The translations under genes and the position numbers were made by a program. Below, piece after piece: positions 50,901 to 59,900 of a stretch of 64,000 nt of DNA. Under the pieces are notes generated by a model. That model saw only the letters and a list, made by a program, of their open reading frames with translations, searched no databases and was not told where the DNA came from. Position 1 is the first letter of the stretch, and every line of letters starts with the position of its first letter. Source of the DNA: Pycnopodia helianthoides (taxonomy: Eukaryota; Echinodermata; Asteroidea; Forcipulatida; Asteriidae); the NCBI GenBank assembly GCA_032158295.1, contig CM063249.1, positions 280,501 through 344,500 on the forward strand, written 5' to 3'.

Positions 50901-53900
50901 ACCAACTCATTAAACGCAATAAAAATGTAACATTATGGTTGATGTCAATGATGGTATACTACACTTATAGACTGAGAAATTAATGTTCATTAATTGAATC
51001 ACGTAAAACATGTTCGCTTAAATACAAAAACCTGGATTTAATTTTGGGGCTGGGGCCCTCCATGAATCTGCTACTATTGGGAACTTCCAAACTTGAAGTA
51101 TACACAACTGCTCATTAAATTACTTGTGGCATGTCGTGACCGAGCGGTTGAGAGCACCGGGCTCAAGTTTCTGATCAGCAAAGTGTGGATTCGAGTCCCA
51201 GTCGTGGCACAAGTGTTCTTGCGCAAGATACTTTACCATCATTGCTTTTTCCTTCGGATGGGACACTAAGCCATATAGGTCACATGTACTAGTGGTTAAC
51301 CCTTGCTTACAGGTTGCCTTAGGTTTGCGATATACAGTTCATATACGAGGCATCCTTGGTTTCATTACCAGAAATGTATAACAATAACAACAACTTACAT
51401 TTGTGTTAACTCAGGAAGAGAATTGAAAAGGCCAGAGGGCAGAGTTGACATCTTGTTATTGAATAATTGCCTAGAGAAAGTCAATACAAAACATAAACTA
51501 TTACAAAACACTCGGGGCACAAACGACATAACACTACGGTATACCTGTGTGGGTTGACAAGGTGGAATGTTCTCCACACATTTAAATAGCGTAATTATGC
51601 TCCCACATATCTGACATACCCAGGGCAGAGCGAATCAAAGGGTAAACCAACGTGATTATGGTCACACTTATTATATCCCTGTGACACAAGACACCCAGCC
51701 CAAAGACACTATATCCATGTAGTAGTGTAGGGTGCATTCCCAGGTCAAATAAAGGATGTACAAACTTTCTAAACCTAGTGCAAACCGAATAATGTGGTTA
51801 TTATTATTTATAATAATAAAAAATACCTGACCAATTGCACCGGAAAGAAAATTAACCAACGACACAGAAGAAGTATCTAGCTGAAGGTGACGTGGGACCA
51901 TGCAGAATGTAAAAACAATCATGAATATTCATTCTCATGTGAAGGTGTGGAAAACACCGTCAAATCTTCACAACAAAATGAATATTTATGATTGTTTTTA
52001 CATTCTGCATAGTCCCACGTCACCTCACGCCCACAGGGTTTTCATGAATTAAAAATCGAGAAGTGCCAGACATTTACGGATATACAGACACAAATAATTG
52101 TTTATACAAATCGACTTACAGCCTTGTCAGCTTGCTCAGTCCTTGGAGAGAACCCGGTTCCATCTCCTCAAGTTTATCAGAAATTTCCCTGCACAAACAA
52201 TGGCCAAGAAGGCAAAACTTAGACAGAGGGGATTGATTGATGAAGAAAAAATGTTTACTGTGTGCTTGGGGAAAGATAACTTGGAATATATATATAGGTT
52301 TTGAGGCATAATTGCATGGTGAGGTATCAATGTATATTTGGTTTCCTGTATTTGTAAACACTATATCTATTTTGCTGTGTAGATTTTTCTTGCTAGAACT
52401 TGTCCTGCTATTATTACTATCGAGGAGTAAATTTCAAAATGGGGGGGGGGGGCTTCTTAGTTGTTAAAAGACTGTCTTGCTCAATACCTACTACCCGATG
52501 ATTGGACTGCTACTGAGCTTAGTGGATTGAGGAAACTTCTCATGATTTACTCCACTGCAGTGAAGTGAGTAATTGTTTAACGGCAGAAACAAAAACAGAC
52601 AAATTGAAGGAGAAGGCTTGAGGGATTCAAAACCGGTCTTGAAACTTACAGGTCCACAAGATTTGGAAGTCCTGAAAATGTGTAAGTGTAAGTTCTTCTC
52701 AGGTCAACATTAAGAAGAGTCCTGAAAATAAGAAAACCAGAGTACAGGTTAAAGGTAATTTTGTTTATATTATATTTTTATAAACGTAAGATGACGACAT
52801 CCCGAGATATTTTATTTTGGGATGACGACATCCTGAAAGTAGAATGTCGTCTTCCCAAGATAATTCAACTTGTGTTCTCGACATTATCATCCAATGATGA
52901 CTTATCTTGGGAAGTTGAAATGTTACTTTCATGATGTTGACATGCTAAGATAAATTTAAATCGGGAAGACGACATCTCATTTCAGGATGTCGTCATCCCG
53001 AAATAAATCATCCCAGGATGCCGTCATCTTACGTTTATGACGTCATCATCCTGCAGTAAAATATCTCAGGATCTCAACATGTCCGATGGCACTTCCAGAG
53101 CTCCGTACCTTTCAGATTGAAGTTAATCAATTGTAAAAGTTGATACTTAACAATTAAGCCTGTGTGCCTTTGTGATACTGCAATAGACAGTGCAAGTCCC
53201 ACACGTACTCGAATCAACTAAAGGGGCATGTTGCTTTCGGAATGGGCGCTTTGGGCTATAAAACGCGTTTGTTATGAAATGAATAATTGTGGTTGGAAAC
53301 ATGTTTTTAAAGTACTAGAATATAGGCTAATGATCCACACAAATATCCCTCGAAATTGTGTGGTTTTCCTTTCGCTCCGTGAACTAGCACGGTCCGCCAA
53401 TTTGTAGAACCAACAATGTTTAACTCCACAAAATGGCAGACCGTGTTACGAAGCAAAAAGGAAAGCCACACAATTTCGAGGGATGTTTGTATGCATGTTT
53501 AAAGCATCTGTCGTGGTCGAGCGGTTTAGTGCACCGGATCTAAGCTCTGGTGGCCGAGTCAAAAGGGTGTGGGTTTGAATCCCGGTCATGACACTTGTGT
53601 CCTTGAGCGAGACACTTAACTATAATTGTTTCTCTTCACCCAGGGGTAAATGAGTACCTGTCAGGGCTGAGATGGTTTAAGGAATGAAATAAACAGCCCA
53701 GTGACCAGGGGCAATACTGTTGAAACACTATAAGCGTCGGATTTAAACGCTATAAGAGGTCATTGGTATAGTATAATTGTTATTATTAACTTTTCAACCT
53801 TAACCATCGTTATATACCTATGTACAAATAAATCTGGGAACATTTATGTTTCCGAACCTTTTATGCACACCCTTTTAGCAAATACAGGATTTCGATTATT

Positions 53901-56900
53901 TAACGCTTACCCAAACTCAAGGTTTCCAAAGGTTTGTGCATCTGGTGATTTTCCTTATCCTGCCTTAAAGTGTCCATGAAAAAAACAGATACCCATGACA
54001 AAAATCTAAACAAAATAAATAAAACAATTTTGATAGCTTTATTACTTACAAAAACTGTAGCTTCTCCAGTCCCTGAAATGCACCGATACAAATATTCTCC
54101 ACCGGGCAAACCAGTATTTCCCTAAAGGATATGAAACAAGAAAATGTATCTATTGGACCATGTGACCTTCTTCACAGAGCGATATTAAGTAGGGGTTTGT
54201 CCTATACGGAGCCCGTAAAGGAAAACACAATTATTGTATCGTTCAACAAAATAGTCAATGTATTTTTTTAGCAGACGATAGGATATAGCAAATGTTTAGC
54301 ATGTGCATGTTCAGTTCAACTTTTTCAACTATTTTGTTTACTTCACTGCAAAGATAAATAATTGTTATATTAAACTAAATCCTACTGTTATCTTTAAACT
54401 GCTCCCTAATTGTGACATAGCTTGCGAATTTGACTATAAAGACAAATGTGCCCCACGGCTAGGTTGGTCATGTTGGACTAGCAAGTCAAACTACGTTGCG
54501 TTCGGTTGACATCTAGACCGACCATGGTTAAGTCTAGTCAACTCTAGTCAGACACCCCAATCTGCTCCTGGGAGCTAAATCAGCTCATTCAACACAACAT
54601 TCAAACATTATTGAGGCAACTTTATACAGAAGAGAGGCAGAAGTATTTCATACTCACAAGTTTTTGAGATTTGACAGACCTTTGAAGAATCCTGATGTAA
54701 TATTCTTCAGACCTCTTGATTGTATAGTTCTATGGAAACCATTCCGATGCAATAATAACACAATTATGATTTCAGAACTTGCTTGGATTGTACAAAAATA
54801 CCACGAGGCAATATATAATATTATGAAGTCAGCAAACTAAATCAGAGAGATCATAAATAATATCAATATCAATATAAAAATACTACAAATATTGTCAATA
54901 TCAAATACACTATCAATATTATCAATATTAAAGATTATCAAGGTTATCAAACTGTCCATATTATCAGTATTATATATTGATTATTTAATTCTGATATACA
55001 ATCTACCAAAGTATCCCTAATGTTACATCAGTACACTCTATAAAAAAAATCACAGGGGCCAGACCAATTTATGGGTCAGTAGGCTATGACATGGAACTTG
55101 TGTCAAACTGAACCAAACCAGAATCGAAATTCAAATTTTTCTTGACCAGTTTCCAGGTCAGCCTGACCCATCAGAAATGGATCAATACCTTGGGACCAGG
55201 AATCCAGATCAATTCTGACCCGGGGGTAATTTGAAGTCTAAAGAATTGGTCTTTGGAAAAAGTAAATTTAGTTAATAATACTGTGCAATACAAGGATAAA
55301 TGAGTAATTATGTTGGAATCTTTTGAAACATTAAAGGAACATTACAGAAATGGTTTTTGCTAACAAAGCAGTTGCTGGCAGTGTAAACACTTTATGTAAT
55401 CCACCATATACATAAACTGACAAACCTGTAGAAGTTTGAGATCGATCGGCCATCTGGGTCACGAGAAAATAGTGAAAAACCGATTACACATTTGCATGAA
55501 ATCATATAGATTCAACAAATGAATAAAACGTTCACCGAGCGATAAACTCCAATCGGAGTCAGCTACAGCTAGACTGCCGACCTGCAGTTCAACAGTAGCT
55601 TGTTAACTTGCCTGACAACACTGCATGGCAAGTTAGATGCAATCAAACAAACACCCAAACAAACACAAAAAACAAAAACAAACAAACAAACAAACAACAA
55701 ACAAACAAACAAACAAACAAACAACAACACATTAACACATAAAGTTGACATGCAGATCTGTTGTACTAATCCAAAGTCCTCATATGAATGCCCAACAAAA
55801 AGACAAACAAACATTAGCACATAAAGTAGACTTACAGATTCGTTGTAATAACAGGAGCTGATTTTGATAGTTCTGGAATCAATTGATGATCGTATGTTAC
55901 AATTTTAAGACTTCCCAGAGACATTGTACAAATGCAAGACTTGGGACATCTTCGAGTATCTGTTCAGACAAGGTACATTAATGTTTTAAGGGTAGAGTAT
56001 TTTCAACCGCGCACTATAGTATACAAATAATGAATGCTTATCGAGCGCAACGGTGAGAATATCTACATGAGTTCAAAGATGGAAGGTTCCATCCGACGAA
56101 GCGAGGCCGAATTGAATGGATTCGTCTTTCAACGAATTATTCTCTCTATTACACCAAAGCAAAACACTCATATTTTGTTGCATATATTTGTACATACACT
56201 GTGGTGAAAACCTCATGCGGTAGAGGAGTTGATTGACCTGGTTCTGGCATCTGGATGTGTGCGCAAGCTTTGCACCGCGCTTAGGCTATGCGGTGATGCG
56301 GTGATGCGGTGAAGGCAGTTTGGCAGCCATTGAGCACGCGTTGTTTTGGGTTGCTTTGACTCTGATTGAGTTTGCAAGTGGGCCTATGTTCCTTCAACAA
56401 GGCGTATTCACCAATGAAACTACGTTGTCAATTAAGCTATCAAACAGATGACTAAGAAGAAGCAAGTGATCAGACATGACACATACTATATAATTAGCCG
56501 TTCCTATGAAATGTAATTTGCATATCGCGCGTGCGCACTAACACCACTGGTTGGCAAAATGAGAGGACATTGCGCCTTTTTGTACTTGATGGTGGCGTAA
56601 AACACACGCGTTTGTGCGTCTGCCCAGTGCAAAACTCTACAGCGTTTGCCAACCAATAAGAGTCTGTACCCGTGTGTGAATGTATTTAGCATTTTCACGG
56701 GATAGGCTAATAGACCTTGCGCATTGACGTCATCACGCCGCCATCTTAGAGGTTAAACGGTGACTAAACAATGGAAAACGCACATCTTGTACGCGCGGCG
56801 CAGAGGATGAGCCAATAAGCAATCTTCTTTTGACCTGTAGCCGAGGGCGCCCTACTCAAATGACGTCATGTACATAAGGTCTACTGTAGGAAGATTTGGA

Positions 56901-59900
56901 GAAGTACACACCACAAGTCATTTCTTCTTCACCCAGAGGGCAATCAAGCACGCCGTTGCAATCGTTCTCCCTGCCGATGCAAACGTGTGAATTTCTGCAT
57001 GTATATCCTGAATCACAATTACCTGTGTCGGGAAAACATAATTTGAATTCTTCAGTCCTTTAGTCCAGTGAAATCCTACTGGGAAGTCAGTACGTTACAC
57101 ACCGACACTCTGGTAGCATTCTCTTGATTTTTGGCTACATCTGGCTCCTAAAGCTGGCATACGTTTGTGCGCAGCTTTAACAATTTGTTAAACGATTCAA
57201 AGGCGATTTTTGTGACAAATGTTGTGTAACAAGATCACAACCGTTTGCAGAACATGTGGAAGGCAGGTCCACATTCTCTTAAGTGAATCCTTGGATCCAA
57301 ACTGTCTAAAGTGGATGAGATTTATGATGAAATGAATATTCTTTTAGACGATTTTTTTTCATTCTGTTTAAATCAGTCACTTATGGTAGAACTGACAAAC
57401 CCATCTTAAGATGAATCCTAGTGAATTGTAAAATCAAGCCCAGATAGCAGATACCCACTAGTGGGATAACAAGTAATTCAAATCGTTACAAGTGGAGATT
57501 CGTGAAATCTGTGTATCTAGCCCATGCAACTGATATCCTCTCTGTATGGATGATATGTGATTACGGTTTTATTTTAGATAAATCTTGACTTAGCCGAGAC
57601 GGGTGAGTCCTTACCTGCATCGAGTTTACGGTTAACGCTGATGGAAAATGACGCTCTTTGTCCGTCTATGCCAGGATACCACCGAACCCATAGTGATGAC
57701 ACATTCACACTAAATAAACGAACTATTTGGTGTCTCTGTATGACAACGGTGTCTTGATTTGACTCAGCTGTCGGGTCCTAGAACGTTGGAAGATGATAAT
57801 AAATGTACAAGGTGTGGTTTAACATTGGTGTTTCGAAGGCTGACGGCATGTAAAACTCGTGTATGGCACCTAAATGCAAAGTTGTTGACTCGAGTCATTC
57901 GACTTGGACACGAGTCACGTAACTTTCAAACATGACTTGTGACTTGACTTGGACTTGGACTTGTACAAAATTACGTGTTACAAACGCAAGTCAGAAGCAA
58001 CTCCAGCGACTCAATAAACTATAAAATTCACGCATTGCGTCATCAGACTTCGTTCGGCTCGCAGCTTCGTCTTCCGACTTTGGGTCTGGTCTGCCCAGCG
58101 CCTTAATGCACGTAGCTGCGATCGTTAAGAAAAGGGCACTGGGCACGAGCGAAGTCTGCCCTTACTGGGATAAATAGCGCTCGTGATCTGCCTTTGTTTG
58201 GACCAATGTCTTGTGACTTGACTTGACTTGTGACTTGACTTGGACTTGCTGCCAACTCTGCCCAAAAACATAAATTTAGCACCAACCTGGTACCTTAATG
58301 TAGCCTGAACCTTAATGTAAGCCACAACCCTGTATATAAAATAATGTAACCTAAACCAATCTGTTTTAAAAATTATGTTTTACAAAAATAAAAATATAAT
58401 TATTGCTTATGTTTTAAATCCATTCTCAGGTCGGAATAAAACAAGTTCTTGTAACTGACCTCAAAATCGAAATGGGAAATGAAGGCCTTATTGAAATGCA
58501 ATTTTCTCAACATTGACAGTATTTTACACAGATTTCTTTGAAGGGTCGAAAACTGTTATGAAATGTAAAATCATTTTGAATAGTTGAAACACATGTTTCA
58601 TACCTGTATTATTAGATAGTCATTTCCAGGTAGTGGGAAGTCTATCACGATGTTATAACCCAAAGAAGAATCAAAACACCACTCAATGTTAAAAGTGGAG
58701 ATATTCAATGGATCTGACATCATCCTGATGCCGTCATTGGAGTCAAAGGTCATATTGAAAGGGAGACTCTGAATATCATTGCAACGAGCTAGGGCGAATA
58801 AAAACAAAAACAATCAATGGTGAATTACTTATGCGATAATTTATTAAATGGCCACCCAATGTATATATTTTTTGACCACATGACCATTATGAAGATTTGT
58901 ATTGAGCTGAGCTGTAGAAGAGTATGGAATTACTTTCATGACTTACTTTTAAAAAACGGATGTCTCAAAAGTGAACTTATATGTCTCAAAAGTGAACTTA
59001 ATTGCTGTAACTCGGAAGCCTGAGAAAAACTGTAAACAAGGGTGCTTGCAATGAACCAGAAACAGCGAGATAAGCCCCTACTTTTCAACGCTAAGCGTGC
59101 TTAGTTATTTTACGTGCACTACAAAAGAATAGACGAGCAGAGTAAACTGTTCGAATGTCGAACAGTATTCAGTATTCAGAACCGCAGTCCCCCCTAGGAG
59201 ATTGACACATGGCTGTACCTGCCAGATTAATAGTAATAGTTACTTCATACACCTGCCAGATTACTAGTAATAGTTACTTATAGTAATAGTTACTTCCTAC
59301 GCAAAGCAAACTTCAAAGATCACTTATAACAAAAGAAATTCAGATAATTCATTGTAGATCTCCTAAGGTAAACAAAATGTGACAATAAAAGTAGTGAAAT
59401 ACTTACAGCAGTTGCTTTCATCATCGCTATGCGGGCAATCGATAATGCCATCACAGAGATACCCCACATCGATGCAGACTGGGCTTGAGAGACACTGGTA
59501 ACCATGACTGTCATTACACCATGAAGTATTACCTGGTCATAAGGGAGGAAACAGGATCAGGGAGTGTCCGAATAGGCGGTTGTGGCTACGGCTGAGGCTG
59601 TTGCTAAAAAAAACTATGCTTTACGCGTACTGACGTGGTGGTCCAGCCGTAGCCATAGCCGCCTAACACAGGACCATACCTTACACTGAAAACAAATCGG
59701 AATAATCCAACATGAAACAAAACCTCCACGCTTAGACTGATGAACTTATATTCCATTTTTCAGTTTTTAAGGTCAAATGTTAGTTGAAACTGTTCTACTT
59801 TCCAGCTTAACGGATTCAGTAAATCGGATGATCAGAGAAACAGATATAAAAAAGGATATGTAAGGAACCGTGCATTAGTAAATCAGACTTTGTTTGAAAC

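Noticed and set aside
55569..55824. Frames rich in FVCLFVCL or TNKQTNKQ
   Set aside because: Low-complexity AAAC/GTTT simple repeat.
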